From Candidatus Cryptobacteroides faecihippi (GTDB lineage: Bacteria > Bacteroidota > Bacteroidia > Bacteroidales > UBA932), in contig JAGHSC010000137.1 in the NCBI GenBank assembly GCA_018066065.1, forward strand, positions 1-9,423: 9,423 nt of DNA. The letters run 5' to 3'. Under the pieces are notes generated by a model. It had not been told where the DNA came from. It made no database searches and saw only the letters and a list, made by a program, of their open reading frames with translations. Made by a program: the position numbers and the translations under genes. Numbering within the stretch: the stretch's first letter is position 1; each line of letters starts with the position of its first letter. Below are positions 1-7,060 of the stretch, in pieces.

Positions 1-553
1 CAGGGATGACCTTGACAACCTCGAGGTTGAAGACTTTCACCCTGGCATTTCCCATGTGTCCGCCCATTCTCATTCCTGGGAATACGCGTGAAGGCCATGA
101 TGATGCACCGAGTGAACCAGGCTTGCGAAGTCTGTTGTGCTGACCGTGTGTAGCTCCACCGACACCGGCGAAGTGATAACGGTGAACGACACCCTGGAAG
201 CCCCTACCCTTAGAAGTACCGACAACATCCACGAACTTGACGTCATTCATGACGTTTTCTACTGAGATGGTGTCTCCGAGCTTGATCTCTCCCGGGAAGT
301 TTGCCTCAAATTCGACAAGCTTGCGCTTAGGAGTGGTTCCTGCCTTTTTGAAATGCCCCATGAGAGGCGCGCTGGCGTGTATTTCCTTGATTTCGTCATA
401 GGCAAGCTGTACAGCGGCATAACCATCATTTTCAACTGTACGGATTTGCGTGACAACACACGGACCAGCCTCGATGACAGTGCATGGAATGTTCTTTCCA
501 TCAGCACTGAAAACGGAAGTCATTCCGATTTTCTTTCCAATTAATCCAGGCAT
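1..553 (-). CDS. rplC: 50S ribosomal protein L3, N-terminal 184 codons (partial, runs off left edge)
   Basis: L3 is an early-assembling 23S rRNA-binding protein of the large ribosomal subunit, near the peptidyl-transferase centre. I translated the minus strand from ATG at 551-553: it begins MPGLIGKKIGMTSVF, the typical L3 opening, and stays open to the window edge. Further on it has SKGRGFQGVVHRYHF, GGATHGQHNRLRKPGSLG and RVFPGMRMGGHMGNARVKV, the classic L3 signature around the long internal extension. The family is usually about 205-210 residues, so some 20-25 C-terminal residues are missing here. Where Escherichia coli L3 carries the PrmB-methylated glutamine, this protein has a Ser-Ser-Trp stretch; I infer that mark is absent. 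Arginine codons favour CGC/CGT, as expected of a highly expressed gene. No Shine-Dalgarno precedes the start; the leader is AT-rich. The usual upstream neighbour rpsJ is not there: the gene starts its own transcription unit. Confidence 0.97.
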   Translation of the reverse strand, partial: MPGLIGKKIGMTSVFSADGKNIPCTVIEAGPCVVTQIRTVENDGYAAVQLAYDEIKEIHASAPLMGHFKKAGTTPKRKLVEFEANFPGEIKLGDTISVENVMNDVKFVDVVGTSKGRGFQGVVHRYHFAGVGGATHGQHNRLRKPGSLGASSWPSRVFPGMRMGGHMGNARVKVFNLEVVKVIP

Positions 554-594
554 TGGTTTGATTAATTAATTGTAACTAAATACTTTACGTTAAA

Positions 595-610
595 CCGCAC
601 TATTTTGCGG
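595..610 (-). other. Small hairpin at the 5' end of the rplC leader
   Basis: The minus strand reads CCGCA-AAATAG-TGCGG, a 5-base-pair stem with a six-base loop. It lies just after the predicted transcription start, so the mRNA would begin with or very close to this hairpin. A 5'-terminal stem can stabilise a transcript or take part in autoregulation, but nothing here proves either; the stem is short. Confidence 0.4.
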
Positions 611-614
611 GCTG

Positions 615-645
615 CAAATGTACGAATTATTTTTCAATTAACAAA
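615..645 (-). promoter_or_regulatory. Bacteroidota-type promoter for rplC (-33 TTTG, -7 TAcaTTTG)
   Basis: Read on the minus strand, TTTG (complement of 642-645) is followed after exactly 19 bases by TACATTTG (complement of 615-622). This matches the Bacteroidota housekeeping sigma consensus TTTG-N19-21-TAnnTTTG at every defined position. Transcription should start a few bases further on, near 606-610, giving a leader of about 55 bases before the rplC ATG. It is the only promoter in the window with both boxes perfect, which fits a ribosomal-protein operon. Confidence 0.85.
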
Positions 646-687
646 GTTTTCCACAGGCTGAAGCCCTAATAATCAAAGAGAAATAGT

Positions 688-695
688 TATCTTTG
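688..695 (+). promoter_or_regulatory. -7 promoter box (TATCTTTG) for cdaA and its operon
   Basis: TATCTTTG matches the Bacteroidota -7 consensus TAnnTTTG perfectly and is followed by CA, as are the rplC, ahcY and fabG boxes. It ends 24 bases before the ATG at 720. I see no TTTG at the expected -33 distance (the four bases 20 upstream are CCCT). The box decides the gene start: an in-frame TTG at 693-695 lies inside it and so would be upstream of the transcript. Confidence 0.7.
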
Positions 696-719
696 CACTA
701 CGAAAACCCTAGCACGCTG

Positions 720-1535
720 ATGGACATATTCGGTTTCCTGAACTTCTCCTTCGCCGACCTGCTCGACATCATCATGGTCGCGGTCCTGATCTTCCTCGCA
801 TTCAGGTGGATCAGAGGCTCCGCTGCCATGAACATCTTCGTCGCAATCATGTTCGTCTTTGTCCTCAAGGTCATAGTCTCCGCCCTCAACATGAGGCTGA
901 TGAATGCCATCCTGACGACATTCATCGACCTTGGAGTGCTGGCCCTGATCATCCTGTTCCAGCCTGAGATCAGGCACTGGCTCATGAAGATAGGCTCGAG
1001 GTACACGGAAGTGACAGGAAAGGGAAGGACGGTCATCGAGAAGATCCTGGGCATCACGGAGAAGAAGATGGGCGGGGGAACCCTCGACGAGATCTCCGAG
1101 GCATGCAGGATGATGTCCGACGAGAAGACGGGAGCCCTCATCGTGCTGCCGAGGAAGAACCGGGTCGACTTTGTGATCGAGACCGGGGATGTGGTCGACG
1201 CAAGGGTCAGCAGAAGGCTGATCATGAACATATTCTTCAAGAATTCCCCGCTCCATGACGGTGCAATGGTCATCGAGGGCGACAGGATAGTGGCCGCGCG
1301 CTGCACCCTCCCGATCACCGGAAGGGCAGACATCCCGGCCAGCCTGGGCATGAGGCACAGGGCCGCAGTGGGAATCTCGGAAGAGACGGATGCCGCTGTC
1401 ATCGTGGTGTCCGAGGAGACCGGAAACATTTCCTTCGTGCGCGAGGGCAAGATAGAAAGGATCAGCAACATCAATGAGCTGAAGCTTCTCATGGGCGCTG
1501 TCGAGCAGGTCCAGGAAGACAGGAGACAAGTTTAG
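720..1535 (+). CDS. cdaA: Membrane-bound diadenylate cyclase CdaA/DacA (c-di-AMP synthase)
   Basis: Condenses two ATP into cyclic di-AMP, a second messenger that in many bacteria tunes K+ and osmolyte transport and envelope homeostasis. The protein is 271 residues, normal for the family. Three membrane helices (about residues 14-30, 36-56, 66-82) are followed by a DisA_N cyclase domain (about 100-250) with both catalytic motifs intact: DGA at 180-182 in PLHDGAMVIEGDRI, and RHR at 212-214 in GMRHRAAVGISEETDAA. I chose ATG 720 over the in-frame TTG at 693 because the latter lies in the -7 promoter box and adds residues unlike the family N-terminus. No cdaR or glmM is nearby, unlike the Bacillota cdaA operon, and folP, a frequent Bacteroidota neighbour as I recall, is also absent. 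mutS2 follows after six bases, so the two are surely co-transcribed. Arginine is AGG in 15 of 21 cases. Confidence 0.95.
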   Translation: MDIFGFLNFSFADLLDIIMVAVLIFLAFRWIRGSAAMNIFVAIMFVFVLKVIVSALNMRLMNAILTTFIDLGVLALIILFQPEIRHWLMKIGSRYTEVTGKGRTVIEKILGITEKKMGGGTLDEISEACRMMSDEKTGALIVLPRKNRVDFVIETGDVVDARVSRRLIMNIFFKNSPLHDGAMVIEGDRIVAARCTLPITGRADIPASLGMRHRAAVGISEETDAAVIVVSEETGNISFVREGKIERISNINELKLLMGAVEQVQEDRRQV

Positions 1536-1541
1536 CGGAAC

Positions 1542-4061
1542 ATGGCAAGAGGAGCAGGAACAGACTTGAGACTTGAAGCAAAGCTTGGCTTCGACCGCAT
1601 CAGGACGATGATTTCGGACCGATGCTCCACTGAATATGCAACCACGCGAGTGGCGGAGGAGCGGTTCAGCTCCGACCCGAAGGAGATCAGCCGCAGGCTC
1701 TTCCTGACGGACGAGATGAGGCTTGTGGTCATGTTCGAGGAAAACTTCCCGACCAACGGCTACATCGACTGCCTGTCCTTCCTCGTACCGCTCGGCAGTG
1801 AAGGCTGCACCATAGACCTTCTTTCCCTGGGCAAGCTCAGGACCCTTGTGGAGACCGTCCGAAGGCTCACCGACTTCTTCGCCTCAACCAAGGACGGAGT
1901 CTACCCGAACCTCAAGAAGATGAGCTCCAGGGTCGCATGCTTCCCGGAAGTCCAGAAGAAGATCGACACCATCCTGGACAAGTTCGGCGACATCAAGGAC
2001 ACCGCATCCGAGGAGCTGTTCCAGATCCGCAGGACCCTCAAGGCAAAGGAGGCAGCGATCTCCAAGGTGGCAGCCTCGATCCTGAAGCAGGCCCAGATGG
2101 ACGGCATCGTCGACGAGGACGCCTCGCTCTCAGTGCGCGACGGCAAGCTCCTGATCCCGGTCAACAGCTCCGCAAAGAGAAAGATCCCAGGATTTGTCCA
2201 CGACACCTCCGCAACCGGCAAGACAGCCTACATCGAACCTGCGGAACTGGTCGAGATAGAAAACGACATCGTAACCCTCCACACTGAGGAAGCCCAGGAG
2301 ATCCACCGCATCCTCGCAGCATTCAGCGACTTCGTCAGACCATTCGTCCCTGACCTCATCAAGTCCTCCGAATATGTCGGCGAGACAGACTTCCTCGTGG
2401 CCAAGGCGCAGACTGCCCTCGACTTCAAGGCAGGAATGCCGGTCATCTCCAAGGACTGGGAGATGAACCTCAGGAAAGCAAGGCATCCTCTGCTCGAAAA
2501 GGCACTCGCAAGGGAAGGGAAGCAGATAGTGCCGATCTCCATCAAGCTCAACCCAGACAAGCACATACTCCTCATCTCCGGACCGAATGCCGGAGGAAAG
2601 TCCGTCTGTCTCAAGACCACCGGACTCCTCCAGTACATGTTCCAGTGGGGAATGCTCATACCGACCTCGGAATCATCCGAGCTTCCGGTCTTCGACAGGA
2701 TCATGGTCAGCATCGGAGACGACCAGAGTCTCGAGAACGACCTGAGTACCTACAGCTCCTTCCTCGAAGACATGAAATCCATGCTCAGGCAGGCTGACAG
2801 CAAGACACTTGTACTGATCGACGAGTTCGGATCCGGAACCGAACCGGCCGCCGGAGGAGCAATCGCGGAAGCCATACTCAGCGAGTTCGACAGGAAGGGA
2901 GTGTACGGAGTGATCACCACGCACTACACCAACCTCAAGCTCTACGCATCAGGTCCCGACACCGGCGTCGTCAACGGCGCGATGCAGTTCGACGCATCCA
3001 GGATCCAGCCGCTCTTCGCCCTGGAGATCGGACTTCCGGGCAATTCCTTTGCGTTCGAGCTTGCCAGGAAGATGGGGCTTCCGGAAAGCATCGTCAAGGA
3101 TGCCGAGAACAGGGCCGGAGAGGAATTCGTCGGCATCGAAAGGAACCTCAGGAAGATCATCCGCAACAGGAGGGCCCTTGAGGAGAAGCTCCAGAAGATC
3201 AAGAACACGGACAGGACACTCGAGAACATCACCGAGCGCTACCAGAAGGAGCTGGAAGGTATAAAGCAGACCAAGAAGGAGATCATCGACCAGGCCAGGA
3301 AGGAAGCCCAGGAAATCGTCAAGGGCGCCAACAAGACCGTCGAGAACACGATCAGGACCATCAAGGAGTCCCAGGCCGAGAAGGAAAGGACGATGGGAGC
3401 CAGAAAGAACCTGCAGGACTTCGTCACAGCTCTCCAGGCCAGGAAGGAAGAAGAACAGAAGAATCACGACGACTACATAGACACTAAGCTGAAACAACTC
3501 AACGACAGGAAGTTACGCTCCAGGAAAGGCAAGAAGGCCGAAGAAGCCGCCCCGCAGGAAAAAGAGGCACAGGCATTCAGGGGAGGAACACTCAAGGTCG
3601 GCGAGAAGGTTCGGATCAAGTCCAACGGGATGGCCGGCGAGGTCGTGAGGGTGTCCGACAAGGCTGTCACGGTCGCAGTCGGCAACATCACGAGCAAGAT
3701 GCCGCTTGACAAGGTCGAAAGGATTTCCTCCAACGAGTACAAGGCGATGATGAAGGATTCCATCAAGCCGAGAACCGCATCCGAGGACAATTCCGGACTC
3801 CGGGAGAGAAGGCTGAACTTCTCACCTGAACTCGACGTCAGGGGAGAAAGGGTCAACGACGCACTGGACATCGTGGAGCACTACATCGACGACGCCATCA
3901 TGCTGAACATCGGATCCGTAAGGATCATCCACGGCAAGGGTACAGGCGCACTGAGAGATGAACTCCAAAGGTACCTGAGCACAATTCCGGGCATCGCTTC
4001 GGTCAGGGATGAGCACATCCAGTTCGGAGGATCCGGTGTGACCATCGTCACGTTCGAATGA
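1542..4061 (+). CDS. mutS2: MutS2 family ATPase with C-terminal Smr domain
   Basis: MutS2 lacks the mismatch-recognition domains of MutS. In Helicobacter and Thermus it is described as suppressing recombination through an Smr nuclease; in Bacillus it acts on collided ribosomes. Which role applies here cannot be read from sequence. The protein has 839 residues, slightly above the usual 780-800. It shows a helical core and lever region (about 1-330), the ABC-type ATPase with Walker A GPNAGGKS at 347-354 and Walker B LVLIDE at 423-428, a charged coiled coil (about 505-660), a KOW-like beta segment (about 681-731, GTLKVGEKVRIKSNGMAGEVV), and an Smr domain (764-839) with LDVRGE at 764-769 and HGKGTG at 797-802. 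LDVR corresponds to the LDLR-type motif needed for Smr nuclease activity, so it looks intact. It starts six bases after cdaA without a Shine-Dalgarno. Confidence 0.96.
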   Translation: MARGAGTDLRLEAKLGFDRIRTMISDRCSTEYATTRVAEERFSSDPKEISRRLFLTDEMRLVVMFEENFPTNGYIDCLSFLVPLGSEGCTIDLLSLGKLRTLVETVRRLTDFFASTKDGVYPNLKKMSSRVACFPEVQKKIDTILDKFGDIKDTASEELFQIRRTLKAKEAAISKVAASILKQAQMDGIVDEDASLSVRDGKLLIPVNSSAKRKIPGFVHDTSATGKTAYIEPAELVEIENDIVTLHTEEAQEIHRILAAFSDFVRPFVPDLIKSSEYVGETDFLVAKAQTALDFKAGMPVISKDWEMNLRKARHPLLEKALAREGKQIVPISIKLNPDKHILLISGPNAGGKSVCLKTTGLLQYMFQWGMLIPTSESSELPVFDRIMVSIGDDQSLENDLSTYSSFLEDMKSMLRQADSKTLVLIDEFGSGTEPAAGGAIAEAILSEFDRKGVYGVITTHYTNLKLYASGPDTGVVNGAMQFDASRIQPLFALEIGLPGNSFAFELARKMGLPESIVKDAENRAGEEFVGIERNLRKIIRNRRALEEKLQKIKNTDRTLENITERYQKELEGIKQTKKEIIDQARKEAQEIVKGANKTVENTIRTIKESQAEKERTMGARKNLQDFVTALQARKEEEQKNHDDYIDTKLKQLNDRKLRSRKGKKAEEAAPQEKEAQAFRGGTLKVGEKVRIKSNGMAGEVVRVSDKAVTVAVGNITSKMPLDKVERISSNEYKAMMKDSIKPRTASEDNSGLRERRLNFSPELDVRGERVNDALDIVEHYIDDAIMLNIGSVRIIHGKGTGALRDELQRYLSTIPGIASVRDEHIQFGGSGVTIVTFE

Positions 4062-4065
4062 CGCA

Positions 4066-4081
4066 GCGGGACGTTTCCCGC
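4066..4081 (+). other. Intergenic hairpin between mutS2 and yraN
   Basis: GCGGGA-CGTT-TCCCGC forms a perfect, GC-rich six-base-pair stem with a four-base loop, starting five bases after the mutS2 stop. It has no following T-tract (AACAGACC comes next), so it is not a standard intrinsic terminator. It could lower read-through, mark an mRNA processing point or protect the 3' end of an upstream transcript. Confidence 0.5.
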
Positions 4082-4100
4082 AACAGACCAGACATAGACT

Positions 4101-4499
4101 ATGAACAACGGACAAAAGGACACGCCCAGGATGGCACTGGGCAGGGCCGGAGAGGATGCTGTGTGCGAATTCCTCTCAAGGAGAGGACATTCCATCATTG
4201 AAAGGAACTGCCGGGTTGGACATCTTGAGATAGACATCATCTCCCTGGACAAGGTTGGTGTACATTTTGTGGAGGTAAAGACACGCATGGCACCATTCAC
4301 GGCACGACCGGAAGAGAATGTGGACAGGACAAAGCAGAGAAGGATCGTGAAGGCCGCCATGAGATACCTCGCCACATCCAGGGACGGAAGGCTGGGCAAG
4401 GACTTGGAAATCCTCTTCGATGTGGCTGCAGTAGTGTTCGACGGGGGAGAAGTACGGATAGACTGGTTCCCACAGGCCTACTGTCCGATGTATTTTTGA
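4101..4499 (+). CDS. yraN: YraN/UPF0102 family nuclease-like protein
   Basis: A 132-residue protein of the UPF0102 family (PF02021), which has a restriction-endonuclease-like PD-(D/E)XK fold; its cellular job is poorly defined, with a Holliday-junction or other DNA-processing role proposed. The family pattern is present: LGRAGEDAVCEFLSRRG with Glu18, then LEIDII (Glu43, Asp45; most homologues have GEID), then VHFVEVKTR (Glu58, Lys60), followed by the C-terminal helix with KQRRIVKAAMRYL. The likely metal-binding acidic residues and the lysine are all there, so a catalytically competent site is plausible. The ATG at 4101 gives ten residues before the conserved LGRAGE block, which is normal. It lies 39 bases after mutS2, behind a hairpin, and 20 bases before manC, so it is the third gene of the cdaA operon. 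Confidence 0.92.
   Translation: MNNGQKDTPRMALGRAGEDAVCEFLSRRGHSIIERNCRVGHLEIDIISLDKVGVHFVEVKTRMAPFTARPEENVDRTKQRRIVKAAMRYLATSRDGRLGKDLEILFDVAAVVFDGGEVRIDWFPQAYCPMYF
4491..4498 (+). promoter_or_regulatory. Candidate internal promoter box (TATTTTTG) for manC
   Basis: TATTTTTG matches TAnnTTTG perfectly, overlaps the last codons and the stop of yraN, and ends 21 bases before the manC ATG. That spacing is nearly the same as at cdaA (24) and ahcY (23). No TTTG is seen 19-21 bases upstream; the nearest sequence is the weak GTTC at 4466-4469. If used, it gives manC expression independent of the cdaA promoter. Confidence 0.45.
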
Positions 4500-4519
4500 A
4501 AAGACATTCAAGAAACCAT

Positions 4520-5620
4520 ATGAACGAAAACCGATATTGCGTCATAATGGCCGGCGGAAGCGCCAACCATTTCTGGCCGATAAGCAGGAAATCCAGGCCG
4601 AAGCAGTTCCTGGATGCCGACGGCTCAGGCAAGTCATTCATCAGGAAGACCTATGAGAGATTCGCAGGCATCATCCCTGCGGAGAACATCCTCGTGGTGA
4701 CCCTCAGCAGGTTCGCAGGTCTCGTCAAGGAACAGATCCCGGAGATCGACGACTGCAACATCCTGATGGAGCCCTACGGACGCAACACGGCTCCGTGCAT
4801 TCTCTTCTCCACCTGCGAGGTCCTGAGGAGAAACCCGGATGCAGTGATCGTCACGACACCAGCAGACCATGCCATCAATGATGAGGATGCTTTCAGGAAT
4901 GACATGCTCAGCATCATGGAGCATGCCGAGAACAACCAGGTCCTGATGACTCTCGGCATCCTGCCGACAGCCCCGGAGACGAACTACGGCTACATCCAGG
5001 TGACCGGAGGACGCGGAAGCGTGGAGGAAAAGAGACCGGTAAAGGTCAAGACCTTCGTCGAGAAACCAGACAGCAACCTCGCCGAAGTTTTCTGCAAGAG
5101 CGGGGAATTCCTCTGGAACTCAGGTATCTACGCCTGGAAGGCGTCATTGATCAAGGAAGAGCTTGAGAAGTACACACCCGAGGTCATCTCAATGTTCAAG
5201 GGCATCGAGGACGCACTTGGCACCGCCTACGAGCAGGCCTTCCTCGAGAGAGCCTATTCAGACTGCCCCAAGATCTCGATCGACTACGGTGTGATGGAGA
5301 ACACCGACAGGGCCTGGCTCTATCCAGGCTCCTTCGGATGGCAGGATGCAGACACCTGGGAATCCATCATGAGGAACATGGATGACAAGGATCCCGCAGG
5401 CAATGTCTTCCACGCCGCACACACCCTCAAGGCAGAAGACTCAGGAACGCTTCTCATGACCGATGGAAGCCACGGGAAGAAGCTCTATGCAATAAAGGGA
5501 CTGAAGGATTACATCGTCATCGACACAGACGACGCGCTGCTGATCTGCCCGCGCGACGACAAGCAGTACAAGGACCTTCTTTCAGGACTTGGGATGCCTG
5601 AATATGAGGATTTCCGCTAG
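4520..5620 (+). CDS. manC: Mannose-1-phosphate guanylyltransferase (GDP-mannose synthesis)
   Basis: Converts mannose-1-phosphate and GTP to GDP-mannose, the cytoplasmic donor for mannose and, through GDP-fucose, fucose in capsule, lipopolysaccharide and glycoprotein glycans. It is 366 residues, the single-domain size without the fused isomerase domain of longer ManC proteins. Motifs in order: VIMAGGSANHFWPISRKSR (8-26) then PKQF (27-30), TPADHAI, TNYGYIQ, FVEKP at 179-183, FLWNSGIYAW, ISIDYGVMENTD and GWQDADTWES. The nucleotide-binding loop is unusual: the family consensus GGxGxRxWP has Ala15 in place of Gly and His17 in place of Arg. The rest of the active site looks normal. ATG 4520 is preferred over an in-frame TTG at 4496, which overlaps the yraN stop and a promoter-like box. 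Last gene of the plus-strand run; its stop overlaps that of convergent nhaA. Confidence 0.92.
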   Translation: MNENRYCVIMAGGSANHFWPISRKSRPKQFLDADGSGKSFIRKTYERFAGIIPAENILVVTLSRFAGLVKEQIPEIDDCNILMEPYGRNTAPCILFSTCEVLRRNPDAVIVTTPADHAINDEDAFRNDMLSIMEHAENNQVLMTLGILPTAPETNYGYIQVTGGRGSVEEKRPVKVKTFVEKPDSNLAEVFCKSGEFLWNSGIYAWKASLIKEELEKYTPEVISMFKGIEDALGTAYEQAFLERAYSDCPKISIDYGVMENTDRAWLYPGSFGWQDADTWESIMRNMDDKDPAGNVFHAAHTLKAEDSGTLLMTDGSHGKKLYAIKGLKDYIVIDTDDALLICPRDDKQYKDLLSGLGMPEYEDFR

Positions 5621-7026
5621 TCTTTCCTTCCCTCGATCCTTGCGATCAGGTTGATAAGGATGCTTCCAAGCACGGCGGCACAGAAAGACCCCATGAGGAC
5701 AGCAACCTTTCCCATGTCCCTGAGCGTCGCTGTGATTTCAGGCGCCTGCTCTCCGAATGAAAGAGTGTCGACGAAGATCGACATCGTGAAACCGATTCCA
5801 CCCAGGCAGGCCACTGCGAAGAGCATCTTCCAGCTGGCCTTTGCAGGCATCTCCCCGGCATGTGCCTTGACAGCGATGAAGCTGGCGATGAAGATACCAA
5901 GCGGCTTTCCAAGGACAAGGCCGAGGAAGATTCCCATGCTGACGCTGCCCATCGAAGGATCCATGTGGAAAACATTGAAGTAGGACACATCAGGAATCTC
6001 CACTCCCGCATTGGCAAGCGCAAAGAGAGGCATGATCAGGAAATTCACCCATGGACCGAGCAAGTGCTCAAGCCTGTAGCTCATAGGGATGGTCTCCCTT
6101 GAGAGAGCAGAGAGACGGCGGAGACAGTGCCTCTGCGGACCATTGGGGAACACTTCACCGTCATCGATCCTGTCATACTCATGGATTCTCTTGATGTACT
6201 GCCTTCTCTTCCTGTTGAAGTAGGCACGGGAGTACCTGGGCGTCATCGGCACAAGGAACGCCATGATGACTCCGGACATCGTTGAATGGATGCCGGAATA
6301 GTAGAACAGCACCCAGATCACAAAGGCCGGGATCAGGTACATTGCAGGCCTCTTCTCACCAAGCTTGTTCATGATGAGGACTGCAACCACCAGGATGAGA
6401 GCGATTCCAAGGAGAGGAAGGTTCACCGAACCACCGTAGAACAGCGCCACGACAAGGATGGCGATGAGATCGTCGGCGATCGCAAGTGCGGTGAGGAAGA
6501 TCTTAAGCGACACAGGCACCTTGTCTCCGAGGATCGAAAGGATTCCGACCGCGAAGGCGATGTCGGTGGCTGTCGGGATTCCCCATCCGGAAGCAGCTGC
6601 AGTGCCATTGTTGACAAGGAAGAAGATGGCTGCAGGCATGAGCACACCACCGGCTGCAGCAATCACAGGCATCAAAGCCTTCCTGACGCTTGAAAGCTCT
6701 CCACACTTCATCTCGCGGCGGATCTCCAGACCCACAGTGAAGAAGAACACGGTCATCAGCACATCGTTGATGAACGCCTCGACCGTCATGTCCTTCGGGA
6801 AAAGGAAACCATCGCTGTCCGGTCCCCTGAAGAGGATTGAAAGGTCAGTCTCGAGTATTGAATGATAGATATCCCTCGTGAAAGGAAGGTTGGCAAGAAG
6901 CATGGCCACGACCACACAGACAAGGAGAATGACTCCCTGTGCCCATGGAAGGTTTATGAACTTGCGCCTGAACAGTCCGAAATTCCTCACACCCTTGTTC
7001 CAGGTGTAGATTGGAAACAGTCTCAT
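5617..7026 (-). CDS. nhaA: NhaA-type Na+/H+ antiporter
   Basis: Inner-membrane antiporter that expels Na+ (and Li+) in exchange for H+, serving salt and alkaline-pH tolerance. The 469-residue protein is longer than Escherichia coli NhaA (388), through an N-terminal extension of about 25 residues and a longer charged cytoplasmic loop (about 262-325, including YFNRKRRQYIKRIHEYDRI). Core features are intact: FFFTVGLEIRREM (94-106); TATDIAFAVG with Thr154-Asp155, matching T132-D133; ALAIADDLIAI with Asp185-Asp186, matching the essential D163-D164 pair; VLGKPLGI with Lys374, matching K300; and GGIGFTMSIF. About 11-12 membrane helices are evident. It starts 34 bases after ahcY on the same strand with no TAnnTTTG box between, so it is probably read from the ahcY promoter. 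Its TAG overlaps the manC TAG on the opposite strand. Confidence 0.96.
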   Translation of the reverse strand: MRLFPIYTWNKGVRNFGLFRRKFINLPWAQGVILLVCVVVAMLLANLPFTRDIYHSILETDLSILFRGPDSDGFLFPKDMTVEAFINDVLMTVFFFTVGLEIRREMKCGELSSVRKALMPVIAAAGGVLMPAAIFFLVNNGTAAASGWGIPTATDIAFAVGILSILGDKVPVSLKIFLTALAIADDLIAILVVALFYGGSVNLPLLGIALILVVAVLIMNKLGEKRPAMYLIPAFVIWVLFYYSGIHSTMSGVIMAFLVPMTPRYSRAYFNRKRRQYIKRIHEYDRIDDGEVFPNGPQRHCLRRLSALSRETIPMSYRLEHLLGPWVNFLIMPLFALANAGVEIPDVSYFNVFHMDPSMGSVSMGIFLGLVLGKPLGIFIASFIAVKAHAGEMPAKASWKMLFAVACLGGIGFTMSIFVDTLSFGEQAPEITATLRDMGKVAVLMGSFCAAVLGSILINLIARIEGRKD

Positions 7027-7060
7027 CTCTTTCTGATTTAAGTCTTACATCTTCAGGACC

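Noticed and set aside
693..719. TTG start at 693 extending cdaA by nine residues
   Set aside because: It lies inside the -7 box TATCTTTG, so it would be upstream of the mRNA; ATG 720 gives the normal CdaA N-terminus and length.
687..1529. Long minus-strand open frame opposite cdaA
   Set aside because: Its composition is a mirror of cdaA codons (rich in His/Asp), with no family resemblance; a shadow frame. The same holds for the long antisense frames over mutS2, manC, nhaA and ahcY.
4496..4519. TTG start at 4496 extending manC by eight residues and overlapping yraN
   Set aside because: The normal ManC start is at ATG 4520; the TTG is part of the candidate promoter box TATTTTTG.
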